DNA of 9,295 bases from JADDRA01 sp035553895. GTDB taxonomy: Bacteria > Actinomycetota > Acidimicrobiia > Acidimicrobiales > CADCSY01. Made by a program: the position numbers and the translations under genes. Of this stretch, positions 1 to 5,399 are shown piece by piece. The notes under the pieces are model-generated. The model worked only from the letters and a program-made list of their open reading frames with translations. It made no database searches and was not told the DNA's origin. How positions within the stretch are numbered: the first letter of the stretch is position 1; every line of letters begins with the position of its first letter. The stretch covers positions 1 through 9,295 of the forward strand of contig DATMJI010000190.1 in NCBI GenBank assembly GCA_035553895.1, read 5' to 3'.

Positions 1-499
1 CGGCCGCGGCCACGGCGTCGTCGAGACCGGCGTTGAGGCGGACCTCGACGCTGCAGGCCTCCCGCCGCAGGGCCGCCGCCGCCTCGACCACGAGGGCTTG
101 CCGCAGCGGGGGGACGAGGGGGGCGAGGGCGTCGAGCAGGCGGGCACCCTCCTCCAGTTCCACCTCCACCTCCTGGCCGGCCCCGGCCTTGAGGGCGATG
201 TCGTGGCGCCAGGTGGCGAAGCGGTCCCGCCAGGCCTCCACCACGATCTCGTGGGCCCCGACCTCGCCGAAGGCGGTGGTGGTCTCCCAGCGGTCGTTGC
301 CCAGGTGCACCATCGGCACCTCGTTACGCCAGGCCCGGGCGCCCTTGCGGCGGGAGCGCACCCGGGCGGACAGCAGGTCGTGGCCGTCGGCGAAGATGTC
401 GCCCGACACCGTCACGGCCTCGCCCAGGGCCGCCTTGGCCGGGAACGCACGTGAGGGTGTCCGGGGCCGGAGGTCGTCGATGACGATGGGTCCCAGCAC
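1..499 (-). CDS. glgE: Alpha-1,4-glucan:maltose-1-phosphate maltosyltransferase, N-terminal part (partial)
   Basis: GlgE transfers maltose from maltose-1-phosphate to alpha-1,4-glucan chains in the cytoplasm. About 166 residues are present and the gene leaves the window at position 1. The visible part matches the N-terminal DUF3416 domain that precedes the GH13 barrel: an opening IDDLRPRTPSRAFPAKAALGE, then SGDIFADGHDLL, MVHLGNDRWET, EAWRDRFATWRHD and a helix rich in Leu/Ala/Glu. The catalytic domain is outside the window. I chose the GTG at 499 because no ATG, GTG or TTG lies upstream in frame near it and an AGGGA Shine-Dalgarno-like element sits 7 bases before it. It follows the VOC gene by 53 bp on the same strand, so the two may be co-transcribed. 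Divergent glgP nearby supports the call, since glgE and glgP are neighbours in mycobacteria too. Confidence 0.88.
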   Translation of the reverse strand, partial: MLGPIVIDDLRPRTPSRAFPAKAALGEAVTVSGDIFADGHDLLSARVRSRRKGARAWRNEVPMVHLGNDRWETTTAFGEVGAHEIVVEAWRDRFATWRHDIALKAGAGQEVEVELEEGARLLDALAPLVPPLRQALVVEAAAALRREACSVEVRLNAGLDDAVAAA

Positions 500-523
500 C
501 CATACATCCCTACCAGGCTCACC

Positions 524-552
524 CCACCGGGGAAACTTCCCCCTCCGGGTGG
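524..552. repeat. Palindrome in the VOC-glgE gap
   Basis: The 53-bp gap before glgE holds a perfect inverted repeat, GGGGAA at 529-534 and TTCCCC at 537-542. It is nested inside a second imperfect pair, CCACCGG at 524-530 and CCGGGTGG at 545-552, which has one unpaired base. It could be a weak terminator after the VOC gene or an operator for glgE. There is no T-run, so an intrinsic terminator is not demonstrated. Confidence 0.4.
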
Positions 553-1065
553 TTACCGGGCGGGTGTCTCGCTGCCACCGCTGACGTGGGGGCCGTAGCG
601 GCGCTTCTCCCGGGCGATGTCGAGGTGCTGGATGCGCTCGCTGGCCCTGCGGGCCTCGTCGTCGAGCAGGTGGACGGGCACCAGCCACGCCAGCTCGAAG
701 TGGATCCCGTCGGGGTCGACCCCGTAGACGCTCTTGGTCGTCCCGTGGTCGCTGGAGCCGATCAGCGCCCCCTCGGCGGACAGGACGCCGGCCAGGCGCT
801 CCAGCTCGTCGAGGGAGTCGACCTCCCAGGCCAGGTGGTACAGGCCCACGGCCGAGCGCCCGGCCGGGGACGGCCCGGCCGTCGGTCCCATCTCGAAGAG
901 CCCGAGGTCGTGGTCGTTGCCCGAACCCGGAGCCTGCAGGAAGGCAGCACCGGGGATCATGCCCCGGGGCAGGCGGCGGAAGCCGAGCACGTCCTGGTAG
1001 AACGCCACGCTGCGCTCGACATCGCGCACGTAGAGCACGGCATGGTTCAGCCGGGTGATGGGCAC
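553..1065 (-). CDS. VOC-family protein, catechol 2,3-dioxygenase-like, single domain
   Basis: A 170-residue vicinal-oxygen-chelate protein. Counting from the chosen start, the family's metal ligands are all visible: His8 in LNHAVLYV, His77 in YHLAWEV and Glu124 in HFELAW, the 2-His-1-Glu set of extradiol dioxygenases and related enzymes. The GVDPDGIHFE segment just before the Glu is typical. The substrate cannot be read from sequence. A charged C-terminal tail of about 40 residues follows the core. I chose GTG 1065 rather than a start 60 bases upstream because a GAGGAG element lies 6 bases before it and the fold begins right after it; the longer N-terminus is Pro/Gly-rich and overlaps the promoter region. 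It ends in TAA, unusual among these neighbours. It is divergent from glgP and upstream of glgE on the same strand. Confidence 0.85.
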   Translation of the reverse strand: MPITRLNHAVLYVRDVERSVAFYQDVLGFRRLPRGMIPGAAFLQAPGSGNDHDLGLFEMGPTAGPSPAGRSAVGLYHLAWEVDSLDELERLAGVLSAEGALIGSSDHGTTKSVYGVDPDGIHFELAWLVPVHLLDDEARRASERIQHLDIAREKRRYGPHVSGGSETPAR

Positions 1066-1144
1066 GGGGCGCTCCTCAGGTCCTCTCCCCGGCCACAACG
1101 CCGGGACCGGCCCCGGCATTCCCACTCACCTGGGCATGGGCCGC

Positions 1145-1162
1145 GGACCGCCACTACGGTCC
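1145..1162 (+). promoter_or_regulatory. glgP -10 box inside a palindrome
   Basis: TACGGT at 1155-1160 fits the actinobacterial TANNNT -10 pattern and lies 9 bases before the glgP ATG, so the mRNA would be leaderless or nearly so; no Shine-Dalgarno sequence is seen. The box is overlapped by the inverted repeat GGACCG (1145-1150) and CGGTCC (1157-1162), a possible operator. This is inferred from sequence only. Confidence 0.45.
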
Positions 1163-1169
1163 CCGACGG

Positions 1170-3698
1170 ATGAAGGCGCTACGCAGCTTCACCGTCCGCC
1201 CCCGGCTCCCGTCCGCCCTCGGATGCCTCGAGGACCTGGCCATGAACCTGCGCTGGTCCTGGGACGCCCGCACCCGGGACCTGTTCCGCTGGGTCGACCC
1301 CGACGCCTGGGAGAGCGGTCGCCACGACCCGGTGCGGCTGCTGGGCTCGGTCAGCCGCAACCGCCTGGCCCAGCTGGAGTCCGACCCCGGGTTCCGCAGC
1401 TTCTTGAGCGAGGTCCACGACACCCTGGAGCGCTACCGGGATGGTCCCCGGTGGTTCCAGAGCCGGCCCGCCAGCGCCCTGCGCTCGGTGGCCTACTTCT
1501 CCCCCGAGTTCGGGCTGGCCGAAGCCCTCCCCCAGTACTCCGGGGGCCTCGGGGTGCTGGCCGGCGACCACCTGAAGGCGGCCAGCGACCTCGGAGTGCC
1601 GCTGGTCGGCGTCGGGCTGTTCTACCGCCACGGCTACTTCCGCCAGTCGCTCAACAGCGACGGGTGGCAGCTGGAGCGCTACCCCAGCCTCGATCCTTTC
1701 GCCATGGCCGTGCGCCCGGTCGACGGCGCCCAGGTCAGGATCGACCTGGCCGGGCGTCCCCTGAGCGCCCGGATCTGGCGGGCCGACGTCGGTCGCATCC
1801 GGCTGTACCTGCTCGACGCCGACGTGGAGGAGAACGACCCCGGCGACCGCATCGTCACCGACCGCCTCTACGGCGGCGACACCGAACACCGGCTGCGCCA
1901 GGAGCTGCTGCTTGGCGTGGGCGGGGTGCGGGCCCTCGAAGCGGTGGGCGAGGCCACCCAGGTCTTCCATACCAACGAGGGCCACGCCGGCTTCCTCGGT
2001 CTCGAGCGCATCCGCCACTTCGTCACCGTCGAAGGACTGCACTTCGCCGAGGCGGTGGAGGCCACCCGGGCGGCCAGCATCTTCACCACCCACACACCCG
2101 TGCCCGCCGGCATCGACCGTTTCCCCCGGCCGCTCATGACCCGCTACTTCGCCGACTGGGCCCGGGAGTGCGGCGTCGGCATGGACGAGCTCATGGCTCT
2201 GGGCCACGAGCCCGGCGAGGATGCGGAGGCCCCGTTCAACATGGCGGTCATGGGCCTGCGCCTGGCCGGGCGCTCCAACGCCGTGTCGGCGCTGCACGGC
2301 CAGGTGAGCCGCACCATGTTCGCCGGGCTGTGGCCGGGGGTGCCCGAGGAGGAGGTGCCGATCACCTCGGTCACCAACGGGGTCCACGCCTTCACCTGGG
2401 TGTCCACGGAGATGGACGACCTGCTCAGTCGCCACGTCCTGCCCGCCTGGCACGAGGCCGACGCAGAGCGCTGGGCCCGCATCGAGGCAGCGGGGGACGA
2501 GGAGCTGTGGCGGGTGCGTGACCAGGGCCGGGAGCGCCTGGTGGCCTTCGTGCGCCAGCGCCTGCGCCAGTCGTTGACCGCCCAGGGGCGGAGCTCGTCG
2601 GACACCACCTGGTGCGAGGAGATCCTCGATCCCAAGGCCCTCACCGTGTGCTTCGCCCGGCGCTTCGCCACCTACAAGCGGGCCACCCTGCTGCTCAGCC
2701 AGCCCGAGCGGCTGCTGGCCCTCCTCGGTTCGACCGAGCGACCGGTGCAGTTCGTCTTCGCCGGCAAGGCCCACCCGGCCGACGACCTGGGGAAGGAGAT
2801 GATCCGCCAGATCGTTTCGTTCTCCTCCCAGCCCGAGGTGCGCCACCGCCTGGTGTTCGTGCCCGACTACGACATCGCCGTGGCCCGTACCCTCTACCAG
2901 GGAGCGGACGTGTGGCTCAACAACCCCCGCCGTCCCCAGGAGGCGTGCGGCACCAGCGGGGAGAAGGCCGCCCTCAACGGAGCCCTGAACTGCTCGGTGC
3001 TCGACGGCTGGTGGGACGAGATGTTCGACGGCGAGAACGGCTGGGCCATCTCCTCGGCCGAGGAGATCGAGGACCTGGGCAAGCGGGACCAGGTGGAGGC
3101 CGACAGCCTCTTCGCCCTGCTCGAGGACCAGATCGTCCCCCTGTTCTACGAGCGCACCCAGGGCCCGGTGCCCCGCCGCTGGGTGCAGCGGATCAAGTCG
3201 TCCCTGTCGTCGCTGGGCCCCCAGGTGTCGGCCAGCCGCATGGTGCGCGACTACGTCGAGCAGCTCTACGAGCCCACCGCGGCGCGCACCGACGCCCTGG
3301 TCGAGGCCGGCTGCGCCCGAGCCAAGGCCCTGGCCGACTGGCGGGAGCGGGTCGAGCGCTCCTGGAAGGGGGTCCACATCGACGCCGTGGAGGTCGACCC
3401 GGCCTCGCCCGATCTGGGCAGCGAGCGGACCGTGGATGCCGTGATCGCCCTCGGTGCCCTCGGGCCCGACGATGTCGAGGTCCAGCTGCTGCACGGCCCG
3501 GTGGGCCAGAACGACGAGCTCTACGACGTGGCCCGGGTGCCCATGAGCCGCGACGGGGAGGCGGCCGACGACCACCTGCGCTACCGGGGGGTGGTGCCGT
3601 GCGAGCGCACCGGGCGCTACGGCTTCACCGTGCGGGTCGTGCCCGCCCACCCCGACCTGGTCACCCCGGTCGAGCTGGGCAAGGTGGCCTGGGGGTGA
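1170..3698 (+). CDS. glgP: Alpha-glucan phosphorylase (GT35, DUF3417-containing type)
   Basis: Cytoplasmic enzyme releasing glucose-1-phosphate from alpha-1,4-glucan by pyridoxal-phosphate-dependent phosphorolysis. At 842 residues it is the long actinobacterial form. The N-terminus (about 1-120) is the DUF3417 region, with NLRWSWDARTRDLF and a WFQSRP boundary. The phosphorylase core follows: YFSPEFGLAEALPQYSGGLGVLAGDH, HTNEGHAGFL (near 267), THTPVPAGIDRF, VTNGVHAFTW, FATYKRATLL (Lys503), VFAGKAHPADDLGKEMI and the PLP-lysine segment GTSGEKAALNG with Lys599. A beta-rich C-terminal extension (about 745-842) ends in TPVELGKVAWG. The ATG start gives MKALRSFTVRPRLP, the usual beginning of this family. 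The gene is intact with no frameshift. Opposite-strand glgE just beyond the VOC gene indicates a glycogen/alpha-glucan turnover locus. Confidence 0.95.
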   Translation: MKALRSFTVRPRLPSALGCLEDLAMNLRWSWDARTRDLFRWVDPDAWESGRHDPVRLLGSVSRNRLAQLESDPGFRSFLSEVHDTLERYRDGPRWFQSRPASALRSVAYFSPEFGLAEALPQYSGGLGVLAGDHLKAASDLGVPLVGVGLFYRHGYFRQSLNSDGWQLERYPSLDPFAMAVRPVDGAQVRIDLAGRPLSARIWRADVGRIRLYLLDADVEENDPGDRIVTDRLYGGDTEHRLRQELLLGVGGVRALEAVGEATQVFHTNEGHAGFLGLERIRHFVTVEGLHFAEAVEATRAASIFTTHTPVPAGIDRFPRPLMTRYFADWARECGVGMDELMALGHEPGEDAEAPFNMAVMGLRLAGRSNAVSALHGQVSRTMFAGLWPGVPEEEVPITSVTNGVHAFTWVSTEMDDLLSRHVLPAWHEADAERWARIEAAGDEELWRVRDQGRERLVAFVRQRLRQSLTAQGRSSSDTTWCEEILDPKALTVCFARRFATYKRATLLLSQPERLLALLGSTERPVQFVFAGKAHPADDLGKEMIRQIVSFSSQPEVRHRLVFVPDYDIAVARTLYQGADVWLNNPRRPQEACGTSGEKAALNGALNCSVLDGWWDEMFDGENGWAISSAEEIEDLGKRDQVEADSLFALLEDQIVPLFYERTQGPVPRRWVQRIKSSLSSLGPQVSASRMVRDYVEQLYEPTAARTDALVEAGCARAKALADWRERVERSWKGVHIDAVEVDPASPDLGSERTVDAVIALGALGPDDVEVQLLHGPVGQNDELYDVARVPMSRDGEAADDHLRYRGVVPCERTGRYGFTVRVVPAHPDLVTPVELGKVAWG

Positions 3699-3747
3699 TC
3701 CCCCGCTCGCCGTCGTCGCCCTTCGCCGCCGTTCGCCCCCGCCCTCT

Positions 3748-3799
3748 CGTTCTGGCAGCAGAAGTGGTTGGAATTCCCGCCACTTCTGCTGCCAGAACG
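3748..3799. repeat. Perfect 20-bp inverted repeat (hairpin) after glgP
   Basis: Left arm 3748-3767 begins CGTTCTGGCAGC; right arm 3780-3799 is its exact reverse complement. The 12-base loop contains its own palindrome GGAATTCC (3770-3777). The stem is richer in A/T than its surroundings. It lies 50 bp after the glgP stop and 17 bp before the next start, and has no following T-run. It may be a U-tract-less terminator for glgP or a copy of a dispersed palindromic repeat. It is the only notable content of the 118-bp gap. Confidence 0.8.
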
Positions 3800-3816
3800 G
3801 TGGTTGACTCGCCGGC

Positions 3817-4089
3817 GTGAAGCAGCTCGCCGACTACGGCCAGGACGACCATCCCGACGACGACCCCGAGCACGCCCGGCTGGCCTGGGCGGTGGCGTCC
3901 CTCGACGACTGCGACGGCTGCGAGGACGTGCGGGTCGAGGTCACCCTCGAGGAGCTCGGTCGCCCCGGCACCGGCCTGGTGGCCCACCTGGCGCCAGAGT
4001 CGGCCCGGCGCCTGCGCCGGGCCCTCACCCGCGCCCTCAGCGAGATCGGCGAGGATCCTCCGCCCCCGACCCCCTCCGCAGCCGGCTGA
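3817..4089 (+). CDS. Small hypothetical protein, acidic N-terminus
   Basis: 90 residues, function not recognised. Codon positions show the strong G/C wobble bias expected of a real gene. The N-terminal third is very acidic (QDDHPDDDPEH), then comes a CDGC pair (Cys32, Cys35), a beta-like VRVEVTLEEL segment, a basic helix SARRLRRALTRAL and a Pro-rich tail. No signal peptide or membrane segment is seen. The start is GTG 3817, with no clear Shine-Dalgarno sequence; it begins 17 bp after the glgP hairpin. It converges on the small minus-strand gene, with only 6 bp between their stops. Whether the CxxC pair binds metal is unknown. Confidence 0.72.
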   Translation: MKQLADYGQDDHPDDDPEHARLAWAVASLDDCDGCEDVRVEVTLEELGRPGTGLVAHLAPESARRLRRALTRALSEIGEDPPPPTPSAAG

Positions 4090-4095
4090 ACCCGC

Positions 4096-4320
4096 TCACC
4101 GCTCATCGAGGGCGGCGAGGATGAGCTGCCAAGAGGCCAGGCCGTGGACGCACCAGCCCGCCGGCTCGACCAGGCAGTCGTCGGGGCACCGGCAGACCCC
4201 GTCGGCCAGCCACTCGGCCAGCTCGTCGGGCTCCGGCGGCGCCCAGCCACTGTTGACCTCGAACCAGGCGTGCGCCGCCCGGACGGCCCGGGCAGCATCG
4301 GCACTTACGGCGACCTCCTG
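4096..4320 (-). CDS. Cys-rich small protein, open frame lacking a start codon (likely 5' frameshift)
   Basis: The minus-strand frame from about 4320 to the TGA at 4098-4096 reads like a real protein: QEVAVSADAARAV, AHAWFEVNSGWAPPEPDEL, EWLADGVCRCPDDC, EPAGWCVHGLASWQLIL and ALDER. It has four Cys in a C-x-C-x3-C plus distant GWC arrangement that could bind metal, and many Trp residues. I do not recognise a named family. The frame stays open upstream to a stop near 4416 but holds no ATG, GTG or TTG. If one G were added to the GGG run near 4321-4323, a GTG at 4340-4338 would give MTTKDAGQEVAVSADA. Removing one G would instead link the ATG at 4327. So this is an indel, a sequencing error, a broken gene or a non-standard start such as the GTA at 4308 behind AGGAGG. 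The 5' boundary given is approximate. Confidence 0.6.
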   Translation of the reverse strand, partial: QEVAVSADAARAVRAAHAWFEVNSGWAPPEPDELAEWLADGVCRCPDDCLVEPAGWCVHGLASWQLILAALDER

Positions 4321-4337
4321 CCCGCATCCTTTGTGGT

Positions 4338-4377
4338 CACTTCTGCTCCCTGGCGGTACCGACGCGACCAGAAACGG
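4338..4377. repeat. Interrupted relative of the 3748-3799 repeat
   Basis: CACTTCTGCT at 4338-4347 is identical to 10 bases of the right arm of the hairpin at 3780-3799, and CCAGAAACGG at 4368-4377 closely matches that arm's end CCAGAACGG. The two parts are separated by 20 bp, against 1 bp in the hairpin, and the spacer contains the palindrome CGGTACCG. It lies between the nifU-like gene and the start-less Cys-rich gene. Chance similarity cannot be excluded at this length. Confidence 0.35.
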
Positions 4378-4393
4378 GGGGTGTCGGGGAAGT

Positions 4394-4618
4394 TCAGACG
4401 GCGATGACCTCGGTCACGCCCTCCACCCGGTCCCGCAGGATGCGCTCGATGCCCGCCTTCATGGTGACGGTGGAGGCGGGGCAGGTCCCGCAGGCCCCGA
4501 CCAGCTCGACGGTGACCACGCCGGTGTCCTCGTCGACCTCTTTGACCACGATGTCGCCGCCGTCGGCCTGGAGCGCCGGGCGGATCACATCGATGGTCTT
4601 GAGCAACTCGTCGCGCAC
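4394..4618 (-). CDS. NifU C-terminal domain-like Fe-S cluster scaffold protein
   Basis: 74 residues forming one complete NifU C-terminal (Nfu-type) domain, which binds a Fe-S cluster transiently and passes it to target proteins. Visible features are IRPALQADGGDI near the N-terminus, a VTVELVG strand and the cluster-binding CGTC motif (Cys43, Cys46) followed by PASTVTMKAGIERIL. The GTG at 4618 gives VRDELLKTIDVIRPAL, the usual start of stand-alone Nfu domains. Longer in-frame starts (4723, 4762) would add a low-complexity Pro/Gly stretch and run through the divergent gene's promoter, so I reject them. The domain stands alone, without the N-terminal IscU-like or HesB-like parts. No isc/suf genes are in view. 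It diverges from the VOC gene at 4722. Confidence 0.88.
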   Translation of the reverse strand: MRDELLKTIDVIRPALQADGGDIVVKEVDEDTGVVTVELVGACGTCPASTVTMKAGIERILRDRVEGVTEVIAV

Positions 4619-4651
4619 GCTCCGAGTGTGCTCGCTCCCGGCCCCGTTTCC

Positions 4652-4685
4652 ACCACCGGACGGCGGGACGGGCCGTCCGGGTGGT
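4652..4685. promoter_or_regulatory. Palindrome in the nifU-like/VOC divergent promoter region
   Basis: Arms ACCACCGGACGGC (4652-4664) and GCCGTCCGGGTGGT (4672-4685) are complementary with one bulged C and a 7-base spacer. The element lies between two divergent starts (4618 minus, 4722 plus), so it is more likely an operator than a terminator. It directly abuts the candidate -10 box TAGCGT at 4687-4692 of the plus-strand gene. Confidence 0.45.
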
Positions 4686-4686
4686 C

Positions 4687-4719
4687 TAGCGTGGCGGTGA
4701 CACCCCGTTCGAGGAGGAG
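4687..4719 (+). promoter_or_regulatory. Candidate -10 box and ribosome-binding site for the VOC gene at 4722
   Basis: TAGCGT at 4687-4692 fits TANNNT. A strong GAGGAGGAG purine run ends just before the ATG and decides the start. Unlike several neighbours, this gene therefore has a short leader of roughly 20-25 bases. Confidence 0.45.
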
Positions 4720-4721
4720 CC

Positions 4722-5099
4722 ATGGCTTTGAACCTGAACAGCGTCATGCTCGGTTCCGACAAGCCCCGGGAACTGGCCGCCTTCTACGAGAAGGTGATCG
4801 GGGCAGCCGAGCCCGACTGGAGCGACGAGGCCGGCGGCTGGTTCGGCTTCCGGGCCGGTGACGGCGGCATCGCCATCGGACCCCACAGCGAGGTGACGGG
4901 TTCGAACCAGCAGCCGGGGCGCATCATGCTCAACTTCGAGACCCCCGACGTGCGACAGGAGTTCGAGCGCATCAAGGAGACGGGGGCCCAGGTGGTGGCC
5001 GAGCCCTACGAGCCCGGCGGGGCGAGCGGGATGACGATGTGCACCTTCGCCGACCCCGACGGCAACTACTTCCAGCTGGCGACCCCCTGGGCGGGGTGA
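4722..5099 (+). CDS. VOC-family (glyoxalase-like) protein without the usual metal ligands
   Basis: 125 residues covering one complete VOC domain: a first beta-alpha-beta unit (SVMLGSDKPRELAAFYEKVIG), GGWFGFRAGDGGIAIG, the second unit starting GRIMLNFETPDVRQEFERIKETGA and the closing TFADPDGNYFQLATPW. Where metal-dependent members have His, His and Glu, this one has Ser7 (LNSVML), Met69 (RIMLNF) and Gln118 (YFQLAT). A classical glyoxalase I or extradiol dioxygenase reaction is therefore unlikely; many such proteins are small-molecule binding or of unknown role. ATG 4722 is fixed by a strong GAGGAGGAG ribosome-binding site. It diverges from the nifU-like gene, and the next gene has its own promoter-like box. 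Confidence 0.85.
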   Translation: MALNLNSVMLGSDKPRELAAFYEKVIGAAEPDWSDEAGGWFGFRAGDGGIAIGPHSEVTGSNQQPGRIMLNFETPDVRQEFERIKETGAQVVAEPYEPGGASGMTMCTFADPDGNYFQLATPWAG

Positions 5100-5122
5100 A
5101 GCCGACCCGACGCGACCACCAA

Positions 5123-5158
5123 TCGCACCACCAGGGCATCCGCGCGGTGCGAGCACCG
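5123..5158. repeat. Overlapping inverted repeats between the VOC gene and the small membrane gene
   Basis: TCGCACC (5123-5129) pairs with GGTGCGA (5146-5152), while CGGTGC (5145-5150) also pairs with GCACCG (5153-5158). The two pairings share bases and exclude each other. They lie after the VOC stop (5099) and before the -10 box at 5171. This could be a terminator for the VOC gene or an operator; no T-run is present. Confidence 0.35.
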
Positions 5159-5170
5159 GCAGGGTCGACT

Positions 5171-5182
5171 TAGGCTCGGGCC
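5171..5182 (+). promoter_or_regulatory. Leaderless-type -10 box (TAGGCT, 6-base spacer to ATG)
   Basis: TAGGCT at 5171-5176 matches TANNNT, and the ATG follows after exactly 6 bases, the spacing expected when transcription begins at the start codon itself. No Shine-Dalgarno sequence is present. The same geometry recurs before the genes starting at 8184 and 8841. Confidence 0.55.
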
Positions 5183-5386
5183 ATGACCTCTGCGGCCGTG
5201 CTCGCTCACCAGGGCGGATGGGACGAGGCGGTCCTGGTGATCCTGCCCCTCGTGGTCCTCGGGGGCCTGCTGGCCGCCGCCCGCCGCCGGGCGCAGGCCG
5301 ACGCCGAGCGCGAGGGGCCGCACTCGGTCGACGACCACCAGGCCGGCACCGACCCCGGCACCACCACCCCGCCGCCGGCGAGCTAG
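5183..5386 (+). CDS. Small single-pass membrane protein, unknown function
   Basis: 67 residues. A short N-terminus (MTSAAVLAHQGGWDE) is followed by one hydrophobic segment at about 16-34 (AVLVILPLVVLGGLLAAA), then a basic patch ARRRAQ that favours a cytoplasmic C-terminus, and an acidic then Thr/Pro-rich tail. It could sit in the membrane as a small partner of the transporter encoded 13 bp downstream, but that is inference from spacing alone. The ATG start is supported by the leaderless-type -10 box just upstream. No named family recognised. Confidence 0.68.
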   Translation: MTSAAVLAHQGGWDEAVLVILPLVVLGGLLAAARRRAQADAEREGPHSVDDHQAGTDPGTTTPPPAS

Positions 5387-5399
5387 GGCTGGCCACTCC

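Noticed and set aside
1055..2521. 488-residue plus-strand frame overlapping glgP
   Set aside because: Arg/Pro/Gly-rich out-of-frame translation of glgP.
2940..2990. Glu before the PLP lysine of GlgP (GTSGEK), where I would expect Met in many homologs
   Set aside because: I cannot confirm it is unusual among actinobacterial GlgP proteins without an alignment; the PLP lysine itself is present.
1179..3650. 823-residue minus-strand open frame opposite glgP
   Set aside because: It is a mirror-frame shadow of glgP caused by high GC; composition is Gly/His/Val-rich with no domain, and glgP is certain.
3834..4327. Two minus-strand frames with ATG starts (4304 and 4327) in the small-gene region
   Set aside because: Both translate to Arg/Gly/Ser/Pro-rich sequence without structure; the third frame, which lacks a start, carries the protein-like sequence. 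The ATG at 4327 is only of interest as a start separated by an indel.
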